Positions 49,281 to 61,239 of a DNA stretch of 64,000 bases are shown one piece after another. Source of the stretch: Dipteris shenzhenensis (lineage: Eukaryota > Polypodiophyta > Polypodiopsida > Gleicheniales); assembly GCA_047967505.1 (NCBI GenBank), contig CM106539.1; one strand, written 5' to 3'. Both the position numbers and the translations under genes were made by a program. The stretch's first letter is position 1. Every line of letters starts with the position of its first letter. The notes below the pieces were generated by a model. The model had not been told where the DNA came from. It did not search any database and saw only the letters and a list, made by a program, of their open reading frames with translations.

Positions 49281-52200
49281 AGTTATACCATAAAGAGATG
49301 ATTTGCATGTTGATCACCCACACTGCATTTCTTGAATGTAATTTAGCCTTTTAACTCAATTAAAATTGAAATGATATGGAACTCTCAATAATATCATTAT
49401 TTTTAATGATCATGCTATGGTGTGATTAATTTTTATTGAAAGTATAAATGCCTTGAAACATGGCTAATAATGCACACCTCTTACATTTACGAAGTTAAAT
49501 ATATTGGAGGACATACGCTTATCATGGTGTGTGAGTAGCTTTGAATGCATACAATTTTTATGTATGCATGCAAAGGACCTAGTGTGTATGATATGAGGAA
49601 ACCTAATATTGTTTGATGCATATGATTGCATATAAGGCGTGAACATACAACAAAAGATTGCTTTTGTAACCCTAAATATATTGTATCAACATCAATTGTA
49701 GACTATATGTGAAGGTGAATTGATGATGTTTCATAAAAATCATGTAATTATTCATTTAAAAAATAGGGAATTGTTATGATGTTGCAAACAAATTTTTAAT
49801 GGCTTATAAGTGACAAAAAAAAATACAATGTCATGCAATTTGTTAATATGCCTTCTAATGTTTCTTCTTGATTCTTGATCAACATTGATTTGATAATTTT
49901 TGGGGTGACACACAATCAAGAGCAACATAGAATTGTGCATGAGAGTATGATGTTGCAAAGGTACAATTCCACTTTTAATATCGTTTATATAAGATTTATT
50001 TATAATCATTAAGAATGTGACTTCTATTGGGAGATGTCTTATTTTCCATACAGAATGGAAAAATTAGACTAGTTGGGGATAGTGAAATACACGTGAAATG
50101 ATTTTTCTTGTTGATAAGTATTGTTACATGCATCCCACAACATCTGTAATGTTCATTAAATCTATAATAATTGAATGTAGGCTCAATCTCAATTTGGAGT
50201 GTTTCATCATGTACATTTAATAACAAAACACAAAAAGATTCATATGAGCTATTGTGGCAACCCCTTGGCCACAGATATAGTGTGTTAACAATTGCAAGAT
50301 TTAAACATGATTCCATATATGTGATCTTACCAAACAAGCATTGACACTCCTTCACTAATCCTTAAGGCACCACTTGGAATATTTGACAAACATCACCTTC
50401 TTGCAAAAGGCTTGTTCATGTTTAGAATATCCTAGAAAGCTTGCTCCACTACTTCACAAGCATGTTTGTGAGTTGTAGGCACTTTGCCCTAGAGGATTGC
50501 GAAAGTTTAGAAGATTATTTGTGCTTAATAAGAGTACAAAGGCAAGTCCAAAGGGTGCGACTGCCAATGTTGGAGTTCATTGCATGTACAATGGCCATTG
50601 TTGGAGTTCATTGCATTTACAATGGCTTGAAATGCTTCTTTTAAATCAAGATTTAGCATTGTAACTGCCATCCTTGATTGCAATTTCAAAATTTTCCTTC
50701 TCATAGCTAAGCTTCTCAAACATTAAATTTTTCTGATTAGGATTAAGTGATGCAACCATGATCCTTGAATGCATTTTCATATGCTCCTTTTCATCGCTAA
50801 GTACCTCACAATAAAAAATGATCATCATTTAAGAAATTGGTGTTGGGTCGGTAGAGGTAAGTTAGGATACTCTTTCAAGCCTTTACGTAATCCTTTGCTT
50901 TAGAAATTTTTCTATGTCAATCAAAGCACTCATACATGATTTTATCAAGAATATCACCACAATTATTTGAATATTTCAATTCACGAAGAAAGGATTCATG
51001 TAGAGCATCATTATTTGCAGCCCATAAAGCTTTTAGATAATTGAGTTCACAAGAAATAAGGGTGTTTACAGACTTAACTTACCATGGGCACGCCTAAGGA
51101 TCATGGACGGGGAAGATTGCCCACATCCAGCCTACGGTCCAAATGCATTCAATGTACCATGGGCGCGCATAGTTTGTAAATACCCTAAGTCTTACTACAA
51201 AGAGGAGTCTAGGGTGTTTCTCAATTTGCATTCAGGAACTTGGATTCATGCATCGATACCATCCTTCATCTTATTGAAGAAATCCTCAAGAAACACAAGC
51301 TTCTTTAAATGTAGGATGCAAAACACCTTGAAATTTACAAGAAATTCAAGGGAGTCTGCATTTATCAATATACATCATTGCATTCATAGATGTTAATGCT
51401 CTCTCCAAATGGAGGAACAAATTACATGTGATCAATTGTATTATTATTCTTTCTTTCTAGCCAAGATTTTCCATGATGTAATGTTAATTGTGCCTTTCCA
51501 TGCATTTTGAAGAATTCTATGCAAACTTTATTCATTTGGAAGATGGGATTGAAGTTTGTGTATGCCTAGTTTTCATGCAATTGGAAACGACATATTGTTT
51601 AGTAGAAAAATTCTAGTATCTTATCGTAACAACCACAAATTTTTTGTGTTGCTTCCAAAGAAGATATATATTGTGCATCAAGCTATTGTTGAATTTTATA
51701 TTTAATAATACTATGTTTTGAATCTCCAAGAATAATGTTTAAATGCGCAGTTGAACGATAATGACCTTCATAAACATGATTGTGCATATATTTTAGCCAT
51801 AGTTGAGAATATCTCCAAATTGTGTGAGCACTATAATTTAAAAATAAAGTCAGGTTGTATGGGACAACCCAATGATTCCCTATAATTGATCCTCTAACTT
51901 AAGATGATCTTGCTTTGTTAGAAAGCCTATATAGAGGATATCCATCAAAATCAAATGTCGATTGCATTTTGATTGAAAGATCCACAAGGCCTATGAATAG
52001 GTGTCTTCAATATCCTTCAATGACAAACAATTTTTTGATGGACAAAGAATTGCAGCACAAACAACATATCCCTTCACATGTCCAAATAAAGTTTTCTCAC
52101 TAAATCATCCATCAAAGGCTTATGTTTCAATACAAATACACTTGCCAATAGATCAAAAAGCTCATTAACAACATGTTCCAAATAATAATTCTATTTGCAA

Positions 52201-53200
52201 TCGTGATGAACAAGTCAAGATTTTGGTTGATCAAACTATTGCCACAAACATGTTGACATAACTCATACATATTCCTTGGACCACCTGTAGAAGAGGAAGG
52301 TAAATGATTTCTTTACCTGGACTACTTTTAGGAAAAGGAGATTCTACATCTACTCTTTAGATCACGTCTTGGATTTGAGGATAGTTGCAACAAATTCAAT
52401 TCAACCTACTTTGTTCAATCCTAGCATGTTCATCGAGAACATATTGTGGTAGTAATCTCCTAGCTTGTAAAAGACCCTCACCATTATCCTACAAAACTTG
52501 TAGCCTTTCTATAGAGACTTTCATTTGAGATCCATGATTACCAGCTTGTGATATTGTCAAATTATGTGTGAAAGACTTTGTGGCATTTCATGATACCATC
52601 CGTCATCTCCCAAAGGAAAGAGAAGTATATAATGAATGGCACTAATTGCAAGATGCAAGTTTGAAACACCTTGTAAATTATGTGCAAAGAACTATAGACC
52701 AATGACATCTTTTAGTGGTGGTGATGATTGGATGGGGGGCGGGCGGGGGGAAGGGGGCCGTGGGGGGTAAGGATGGTGTAAATTGCACCATACCATAAGG
52801 GCATGGGGTCAAAATCTAACTTTAAGCCTAAGGGGTTCATGCATATATTCATGTTTATATTCAATAGAACATAGTGTATGGCTAGATATCTTGTGCACTC
52901 CACTCTCTCTTCAGGATCCTCCAACATGATATTGGAGCATGAGACAGTGCAAGACCTTTGCTTCATCAACAATGAGTAAGCTTGTGTCCCATCAAGCCAC
53001 AAGCCCTCCTTTTGAAGTCATCTTCATCTCTTGTTTGGCTCGACTTCTACAGCTTCATCTCCTCTCCACTTAAATTTAAAAAGTTACAAGAATCCAATTC
53101 CTGGGGCTTGAGATATTCTCTTTTGAGTGATCATGGCTTCTTGAGTTCCTTCATTAGCTAGATTTCTTGAGTGATCTAAGGTTTTCTTGTGAATTTGCAA
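49281..53200. other. AT-rich region downstream of PEX10, no gene found
   Basis: I see no convincing coding sequence or transposon domain. It contains the 31-bp duplication at 50568-50629, a G-rich tract at 52729-52775, a phrase repeated with changes (taccatccttcatct near 51258 and taccatccgtcatct near 52597), and a weakly coding-like - strand stretch at 50646-50828. It probably contains old, unrecognisable repeats. Confidence 0.45.
50568..50629. repeat. 31-bp tandem duplication
   Basis: tgttggagttcattgca starts both units, with one change (gtaca versus ttaca) and a small difference at the end. Confidence 0.9.
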
Positions 53201-53906
53201 TGTGAATAACAATTCTAAGACATACAATAGCACCAAAAATTGAGTATGCACAGACTCATGAAAAGACAAGAGGCAATCACTAGGTACAATCTCCCCCCTC
53301 AAGGGGTGTGGCTCGTGATCCCACACCAAGGGTATTTATAATATTGAAATAAGAGCATGAGCCATTGATACAAAGTCACGTATTCATCTCTTGAACATCC
53401 CTTTTCCATACTTTTCTCTTGAGCATCCTTTTACCATACTTTTCTCTTTGTCACTCCTTTACTCACGTACTCGTCCAAAATTACATGCCAAAAGTGGAAG
53501 GCTTTTAAGCACTCTCCCTTATCAAAAATGTAATGACCCTTGGCCATTTAATACATTACATAGCACTAGCATAAAACCATGGCATTTAGCCTTTATTCCC
53601 TTGATCTTGTTTACTCCCATCCGTCCATGTCATTCCCTATACTCAATAAACCAATCCACCATTAGTCAAATACTTAGCACAATGATATACATCAAATGAT
53701 TAGCTAATCATACTAATTAATGGTCTTTACAAACGACTACCCATTAATGTGAGTATTTCTAAATGGCATCACCCATGATACTCATTTAGTTAGGCGTCCC
53801 TGATTAAACCAAAGTATTAAATAGAACCCCCGCCACGTCTAGTGTGATCCTATAAATACTTTACGTCATTTCGAACAAGAGCTTTGAGAAATAATTTCTC
53901 GTAACA
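53201..53906 (-). repeat. 3' LTR of gypsy-B, about 704 bp
   Basis: It runs on the - strand from TGTTACGAG to TTATTCA (start 53201 or 53203). Over most of its length it is nearly the same as 59581-60232; the other copy lacks about 50 bases that are present here near 53490-53560. Confidence 0.92.
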
Positions 53907-53934
53907 CTCCCTCTTGCTTAAGGTGCAACTGACC

Positions 53935-54240
53935 TTAGTTGTGATTTTGTTTATATGAGTTAAGGATATCAGGATGGTCTCGAAAAAACTGCTCAAGAAA
54001 CCACTGTGCATTTTCTTTTGGATGATTTTTAAACTTCAATAAATAGGAGTTATAAGTCTTTCCTTTGCGCGTTGTTCTTTGCTGATCATCTAGAATACAA
54101 TCAAGCTCAAGAACTTCAACTTCATCCACAATTAAAGGTGGCTCTTCATAAACAGGATGCATTGGTAATTCTCCTTTAAAAGGTTTCAAGAGATGAATGT
54201 GAAAGGCGTTATGAATCTTCCAATGATTGGGCAATTCCAA
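53935..54240 (-). pseudogene. gypsy-B C-terminal chromodomain-like segment
   Basis: An open frame of 101 codons begins MELPNHWKIHNAFHIHLLKP (integrase end, with HVSLLKP-type motif). It continues with EVLELDCILDDQQ and YNSYLLKFKNHPKENAQW, a chromodomain pattern, then ends before the 3' LTR. Chromodomains steer integration to histone-marked chromatin. Confidence 0.8.
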
Positions 54241-54249
54241 ACAATAATT

Positions 54250-55545
54250 TAAATCATTTATCTTAGAGATAACCTTGAAAGGTCCCTAAAACCTTGGTGC
54301 TAATTTTATTGCAAAGCATTTATCAACACTCTTTAAACGCCTCTTTTCAATTCGTAGAAGGGCAAAATCTCCTTCTTTATACATCATATGTTGTCTTTTC
54401 TTGTTTTCTTGTTTAGTATACTTTTCTTGAGCTCTCTTAATGGCTTCAATCACTTGTCTCATGATTTGATCATAATTTCTTGTAAAATCATCAGCAGCTT
54501 CAATCTTTTGACTAATTCTTGTGATAAGAATTGGTAATAACTTTCCATATATTATTTCGAATGGAGCTCTTCCTGTAGCAAAATGGATTGTGGTGTTATA
54601 AGAAAATTACAATAAATGCAAATAATTATCCCAATTCTTACCTTGAGAATCAACATATATCCACTGCATATCCAAGATAGTATTATTGGTTACTTTTGTT
54701 TGTCCATTTGCCTCAGGATGGAAAGCTGAAGTAAAATTCACTTTAGTGCCAAGATTTTCAAATAAAGTCCTCCAAAAGGCACTACAAAACTTGGAATCTC
54801 AATCTGATACTATAATCTTTGGTAATCCATGATGTGGGGAAACATATTTCAAGTACATGTGTGCAGCTTGTAGTGTAGACAATGTCTTTTTGCAAGGCAA
54901 CAAATATGCTTGTTTGCTGAAGCGATCCATGATAGTCCAAATCATGTTATTTTGATTAAAAGTCAAGGGAAATCCAATAATCAAATGTATGGATATTTGT
55001 TCCCAGGACTCTGAAGGAATAAGCAAAAGCATTAATAGTCCTAGTGTTTTTCCCTTGAAACTTTTAATCTTCTGACAAATCAAATACTCAGCAACATACT
55101 TAAAGATATCTTTCTTCATCAAAGGCCAATGAAATTCTTTAATAATACTTTGATAAGTTGCAGTCAGGAGGTTGATGCATTTCCTCCATTACTTGTAATC
55201 TAAATGGATTGGTGACGCAAAGTCTTTTCTCATAAAAGAGATATCCATCATTGACTGAATAGCTAGATATAGGACTCTAATTGTTTTGTTCAAGCTTAGT
55301 CCATATATCAGAGAAGTCACAGTCATCTTGATAAGAATTTTTCATTGCCTTGAATGGTTGTATTTCAATCATTGAAATGTTGTTGATTTGTGGTCTTCAA
55401 CTTAATGCATCTGCAACCGTATTTTCTTTACCGAGCTGATATTGAATTATTGGCTGAAAACTTTGAATAAAAAAATCCCATTTGATATGTCTATTAGAAA
55501 TCAATGGTTGCTTCAAAATATGCTTAATGCTTTGTTGATCAATCT
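54250..55545 (-). pseudogene. gypsy-B RNase H end and integrase remnants
   Basis: The - strand holds SNRHIKWDFFIQSF and QLGKENTVADALS (RNase H end, near 55480-55400). Integrase follows, with a stretch open at 55122-54799: IGFPLTFNQNNMIWTIMDRF (catalytic Asp region, VDRFSK-type) and APHHGLPK-like CVSPHHGLPKIIVSD. The zinc-binding part and the rest of the core are full of stops. Confidence 0.75.
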
Positions 55546-56751
55546 TTACTTTGTAGTTTTCTTTAGGAGATAGGTCAATGGATTTGCTAAGAAATCAAAG
55601 TTCCTGAATTTCCTATAGTAACTACATAAGCCTAAAAATGATCTTAGGTCATACATATCTTTAGGTTTTGGCCAAGTTTCAATACATTCCACTTTCTTTG
55701 GGTCTACTTGAATACCTTGACTTGAAACGATATGACCCAAGTATTCAATGCGATTTTGAAAGAATAGACTCTTCTCAGGATTGATGTACAATTGATTTTC
55801 TTTTAAAAGAGAAAAAGTCAATTTCAAATGTTCCTTGTGTTCTTCAGTATTCCTGCTAAAAATCAATATGTCATCAAAGAACACCACTACATAGTCTTGA
55901 TGCTTTAGAAAGATTCAGTTCATCATTCTACTAAAAGTAGCTAGAGCGTTGGTCAAACCAAATGGCATAACCAAAAACTCGTAATGACTCGTTTGCGTTC
56001 TAAAAGCTGTTTTCTAAACATCTTCTTCTGTCATTCTAACTTGATGATAACCAGATTTAAGATCAATCTTGCTAAAGACTTTAGCTCCTCTCAACTTGTC
56101 AAGTAAATCATCTACTCTTGGAATTGGATACCAATTCTTGATAGTGAGTTTATTAAGTGCTCTATAGTCCACACACATCCTAAATGTGCCATTTTTCTTT
56201 TTCACCAAAAGGATTGGAGCACCATACGGGGAGCTACTTGGTATAATCAATTTCCTTTCCAATAATTCTTCTATTTGTCTTTGAATCTCTTTTTGTTCTA
56301 AGATGTTTAATCGATATGAATCTCTATAAGGAGGTGAATTTCCAGGTAAAATCTCTATGCGATGATCTTCAAGTATAGACTTGGGTAAACCTGGGGGTAA
56401 TTCGAAACAATCCAAAAATTGCGAGATAAAATCTTTGAAATCGTCATTCGATTTAATTTGTGCGGCCATAATTGAATTAACCAAAACCAAAAATGATTTT
56501 TCACCTTTCCTAAAAGCCCTTTTAGCTTGTGTGTGATTCAACAAAGGATTCATTTCATTCTTTATTTGTCCCTTTAAACAAATTCTTCTATCCTTGTGTG
56601 TGATCCACATTTGGTGAGTGTTATAGTCAACATCAGGATTAAATTGATGTCGCCACGGCATTCCCAAAATTATATCTTTTCCTCTTAGAGGAGCCACTAA
56701 GAAATTTCTCTTTTCTTTGTATGGATCAATCGTGAGTTCCACTTCATTCAA
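55546..56751 (-). pseudogene. gypsy-B reverse transcriptase (broken)
   Basis: The - strand from 56751 gives the protease end ([12 protein letters not shown]), then [54 protein letters not shown] and [16 protein letters not shown] stop at 56014 interrupts it, then [16 protein letters not shown]. From 55887 the catalytic box reads VVFFDDILIFS (FFDD for YxDD), then SLFFQNRIEYLGHIVS and SFLGLCSYYRKF. Confidence 0.92.
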
Positions 56752-56984
56752 ACAATTATATCTAGTTCCAGTAAAAGCAGCTTTAACCTTATACTGTGTT
56801 GGTGAAACTTTAGATTCATTGCTTTTACTAATCGTTCAGAAATGAAATTGTGTGTACTTTCATCATCATGTAGAATAACAATTTCTTTCTCATTAGAGAA
56901 AACTTACCGGATTTACGTAAGTCAGAAGTGTTACCCTCTTGCTTGACTTCATCGATCATGTTAATCTTTAAGTTGATGCCTTCT

Positions 56985-57923
56985 TCTTTTCTGGACAATT
57001 ATTTGCATAACGTCCCTCTTTGTGATAGTTGAAACAAGTTTCCTTCTTCAAGTTGGTCTTCTTTTCTTCTTTGATTTGTCGTGATCCTTCAAAGATGTAG
57101 TCGATGGCATAAAGTGAGAATACGGTTTAAACTTAAACTTCTTGTCCCTCTTTTAAAAAGGAACAAAAGGTTTATTCTTTTCTCCATCCTTGGGTATCCC
57201 ATTCTTTCTTTCACAATTTGTAGCAAGTGATATAGCTGAACGCAAGGAATGAGAATGAAACATGTTGATCTCGGCTTTCTTTAGCCCTAAGACCGGATAC
57301 AAATTTCCTTTTTTGTTCTTTCTCAAAAATCCTTCCTATGGTTTGAAGTTGAATGAGAGATTGCCAAAATCTTTCAACATACAAAGCAATAGTCTCTTTT
57401 TCTAATTGATGCAAACTATCCGATTGTTGACGGACTTTCGACTTGAATTGTGTTGGAAGAAAGTCTTTCTTCAATCTTTTCTTCAATTCCTTCCAAGTAG
57501 TTGGTCATCTTTCACTGTTTTTGACCACATTCCACCATAGTGCCGCATTGTCAACAAGATGGTTAACAACACATTTAATTTTATCTTTTTTAGGAAACCT
57601 TTCACCCTGGAAATAATCATCATGCTGACTAATCCATGCTAAAACAAAATTTGCATCTTTCTTCCCATCATATTTTTGAAAAGTAAAAGATTTCCCACTA
57701 TTTTTTTTTCTCTCAATGCAGATTTAATAGCTCTACGAATCACTCCCTCAGAATCAGATCCTGAAGAAATCTCAACTCTTGCATGTCTCTTCCTTTTCTT
57801 GTTCTTAGATCTCTCAAGCTCTTTCTCTAATTTCTCTCAATGATCTCTCTCTTGCAAAAGTTGAAGGTGAAGTGCATTAATTTGCTCTTCAATCATTGGA
57901 GATGGTGGGAAATGCTGTGCCAT
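56985..57923 (-). pseudogene. gypsy-B gag (broken)
   Basis: The start is the Met at 57923 (MAQHFPPSPMIEEQINALHL), followed by a Lys/Glu-rich region, FTFQKYDGKKDANFVLAW, NHLVDNAALWWNVVK and KRLKKDFLPTQF, the Retrotrans_gag pattern. Near 57040-57000 is a knuckle CFNYHKEGRYANNC whose second Cys is Tyr and whose His is Arg. An early stop lies in the coiled region near 57840. Confidence 0.82.
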
Positions 57924-58441
57924 TTTGTGAAAGCAAATAAAACAAAATTTTCTCAATCATGTACTTATCTCTTGTGCGCTCACCACCCAAGTTGAGAGCG
58001 TCCACTAGCGTTGCCAATCATCTTCGCCAAGATCCGCAATACCAACTTTATGATGCTATCAATATGTGAGAGAACCTTCTTGACGCTTAGTGACAAGAGC
58101 TTTACAGCTTCTGGATGAATATGAAGTTGTTGAAGTAGAAGAGCCTTCAAAAAACAACTTGAAGAAAGCTATCCATTTGCTCGAGTTTTGAAGGAAATAG
58201 TGTGGAAATAAGAGGGGCAAAAGAGAAGTAGAGGGCTTTGATAAGTTGTTGAGGGGTTTGATAGCTTATCACACAAGCTCTCATCCTCTTATCATTGAAA
58301 AACTACTCCTATCACCTTGTCTCATGTTTCCCTTTGATAAGTGCATTCAGACCCACTTTTGTGGTCAAAATTAGCCTGAACGGACCAGGGCATTGGATTC
58401 AAAGGCTTTGAAAACCTAGAGCCAACTTCGGAGGCAATTCC

Positions 58442-59129
58442 TGTAAGAAAACAATACAACGTCTGTGCTCAATAGATAACAGGATCTCGTACGCAAGAGA
58501 GAAAAGCAGATAGTATGGAGAATAAAAATTTTGATTACTGTAAAACTGATACAATAGATGGCGCTGCCTCCCAACCGTGTGCTCCTGTGAGAGAAGCTTC
58601 GATGGCGTGCTAGAAATAGTAGAGGACAGAGGTTGGATGCTAAGGAATCAGGGTTGCTGTAACCAGTGATGAAATGGGCATCACGGGCTTGCTCTTATAT
58701 AGCCAGTAGTCGTAGTCGATTAGACCCAATTGGGTGACCGACCCAGTCCGCCCAAAATGATCGACTGGGGTTGAAATAGGCCATCAGAGCAACTAACCTA
58801 CGGTTTCCGTTTGGCCCACAGCCATCCCGGATCATCTAGGGCTCCAAATGGGGCCCCGTAGCCCGAGAGTGTGGGCTGCCCTGGGAAATGCCCCATCTAC
58901 CCTCAATGCGGTCAGTCATGGGATGCCTTCTCGCACTTGCATGTAGCCTAGTTGGCAGTGTGCCAACTCCATCCATCCATCAGGCCGCACATGGCCCCAT
59001 TTGGTGTCCAAACCAGGACCTACCGAGTAAATGAGCTACTCAAATGCCTTCTCCTCATATGGGGGGCTTACAAGTAGAGTTAGTTGGTTCCCGCGTAGTT
59101 ACACGAGAGTGGATCATTGATATCTAACA
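58442..59129 (-). repeat. Second solo LTR of the copia-A family, with TSD
   Basis: The ends TGTAAG and CTAACA agree with the other copies; at 688 bp it lacks about 30 bases present in the 721-bp copies, near 58768-58790. The 5-bp duplication attcc is perfect (58437-58441 and 59130-59134). It lies in the gypsy-B leader, so gypsy-B is the older of the two. Confidence 0.96.
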
Positions 59130-59560
59130 ATTCCGTCACGCAGAATTTTTTGGAGCTTGATCTTCTTCTTCTCACATGGCCGTCTGACGCAAGAAGAGTT
59201 ACAAGCAGCAATTTATTTTCGTGAGCCATTTTCAACCAGTTGGAGAGGCTTGGAGGGAAGCTTGGAGGGCTTATGCAATTGAACAAAGAGAGATTGGAGT
59301 GGGGTAGAGAGTATGAGAGCAAGAGGCACATCATTGGCAATACGTATCAAGGAAAGAGTCTCTGTTTTCTCTTCAAAAGAGAGAGGACTTTGATCAAGGA
59401 GATAAGGGCCTCCCAAAAATTAGACTCCCAAATACCACTCTCCCAAGTACTATTTGAAATTCCTTTTCGAAATCTGAGTGGATAGCTGCTTCAGCTCTCT
59501 TCCCAACAATTCTTTGGAGAAGTACTTCCCAATCTCAGGTCTTCATGGAGCGTAGCAAGA

Positions 59561-59572
59561 GCTCTGATACCA
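59561..59572 (-). promoter_or_regulatory. Primer-binding site of gypsy-B
   Basis: The - strand reads TGGTATCAGAGC, eight bases from the 5' LTR end at 59581. Confidence 0.9.
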
Positions 59573-59580
59573 CCAAAACG

Positions 59581-60232
59581 TGAATAGCAATTCTAACACA
59601 TACAATAGCACCAAAAATTGAGTATGCACAGAAACTCATGAAAAGACAAGAGGCACTCACTGGGTACAATCTCCCCCCTCGAGGTGTGTGGCTCGTGATC
59701 CCACACCAAGAGTATTTATAATATTGAAATAAGAGCATGAGCCATTGATACAAATTCATGTATTGATCTCTTGAACATCCCTTTTCCATACTTTCTCTTG
59801 AGCATCCTTTTACCATACTTTTCTCTTTATCACTCCTTTACTCATGTACTCATCCAAAATTGCATGCCATATACACTAGCATAAAACCATGTCATTTAGC
59901 CTTTATTCCCTTGAGCTTGTTTACTCCCATCCGTCCATGTCATTTCTTGTACTCAGTAAACCAATCCACCATTAGTCAAATACTTAGCGCAATGATATAC
60001 ATCAAATGATTAGCCAATCATGCTAAGTAATGGTCTTTACAAACGACTGCCCATTAATGTGAGTATTTCTAAATGGCATCACCCATGATACTTATCAATG
60101 GCACATGTTTAGTTAGGCGTCCCTAACTAATAAACCAAAGTATTAAATAAAACCCTTGCTATGTCTGGTGTGATCCTATAAATACTTTACATCATTTCAA
60201 ACAAGAGCTTTGAGAAATACTTTCTCGTAACA
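59581..60232 (-). repeat. 5' LTR of gypsy-B, 652 bp
   Basis: It is the direct-repeat partner of 53201-53906. Its - strand reads TGTTACGAGAAA at the start and GCTATTCA at the end. Confidence 0.92.
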
Positions 60233-61239
60233 TAATTTCTTTATGGCTCTCAAGTTTTGAGATTTGGTGTTTTGAGAGATAAACATGTGGATTTTGTGTG
60301 AATAAGAGATAGAAAGTCTAGCCTCTTGCCTCCTCCTGAGTTTGTAACTATGTAAACCAATTAAGCCTCACTACACTAGCAACCACAAGGCTAGCAGATC
60401 TGAAAACAACACGAGACACGATGACTATAGCATAGTTGCAAAAATGGCCTATGACACTCGACTCAATGGCAAATAAGAACTAGCACAAAATTGTGACTAG
60501 ATGCAGCAAAAGACAGCAAAGCACAAAAATTGTGACATGTAGCAGAAGACAACAAAGTAACCACACAACTGGCAGTGAAATGCAACACTACAAAAAAAGG
60601 CAACAAAACTACCTTAGCAATGAGAAAATGGACTATTTCAACGACAAAATTACAACTCCTAACAACGTAAAGCTTAGCAAGTAGTAGATGGCCACAAGAA
60701 ATGGTGACATAAGACTCTACTCATCATAGGCAAAAAGGCAGCATAAAGCCAACACATGTTAGCCTACACCAACTTCAACATGCTAAGAGAAGCAAGGCAA
60801 GAAAGACTCAATGAACCGAAAGCACGCAAGCAAGCAACTTGACCAAAGACTACACCAACAAGAAACCTAGAGAAGCAACTCAAGTAGACAACAGTGCAAC
60901 AAGGCACAATGACCATAAGCAACCAAACTGATGTGATTCCTAAAGGAAGCACCACAAAGTTCACGCAAGGAAATGGCTGACTCAGGGTGATTCATGCCTA
61001 CCCAAGTTGAGCTGATGTGGCAAGCATGTCCACCATCCAAATTTGATGGGTAGCCACCAATCTTGGCTACCCAATGCTTGCCCGAGCTTAGATGCAAAAG
61101 GCGAGTGTGTAAACACCCTCAACATCAACTACTATGACTTTGACATTTTCATGTGTGACTTATTCTCGCTTTATAGATTCAGAAGCTACCATTTTAGTGA
61201 ATATGGTCAGCTTGTCATGCTCTTCCACTAAGGTACATC
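60233..61239. other. Unrecognised sequence with short CA/AG-rich repeats
   Basis: No gene is evident. The + strand has recurring phrases such as gcaaaagacagcaaag and agcagaagacaacaaag between 60480 and 60610. Open stretches on the - strand (60764-60964) follow from the absence of T-rich stops rather than from any domain. Confidence 0.45.

Larger units (their letters stand above)
53201..60232 (-). mobile_element. Ty3/gypsy chromovirus gypsy-B, two LTRs
   Basis: Two related LTRs (about 704 and 652 bp) flank leader, gag, protease, reverse transcriptase, integrase remnants and a chromodomain-like end on the - strand. The order RT before integrase defines gypsy. A solo copia-A LTR lies in the leader (58442-59129). 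Many stops mark this as old. The 5 bases at the two outer ends (caatg or tgcaa, versus taatt) do not match. Confidence 0.9.

Noticed and set aside
3479-59129. The three copia-A LTRs as a segmental duplication of host DNA
   Set aside because: Each has TG/CA ends; two have different, perfect 5-bp target duplications, which shows independent insertions.
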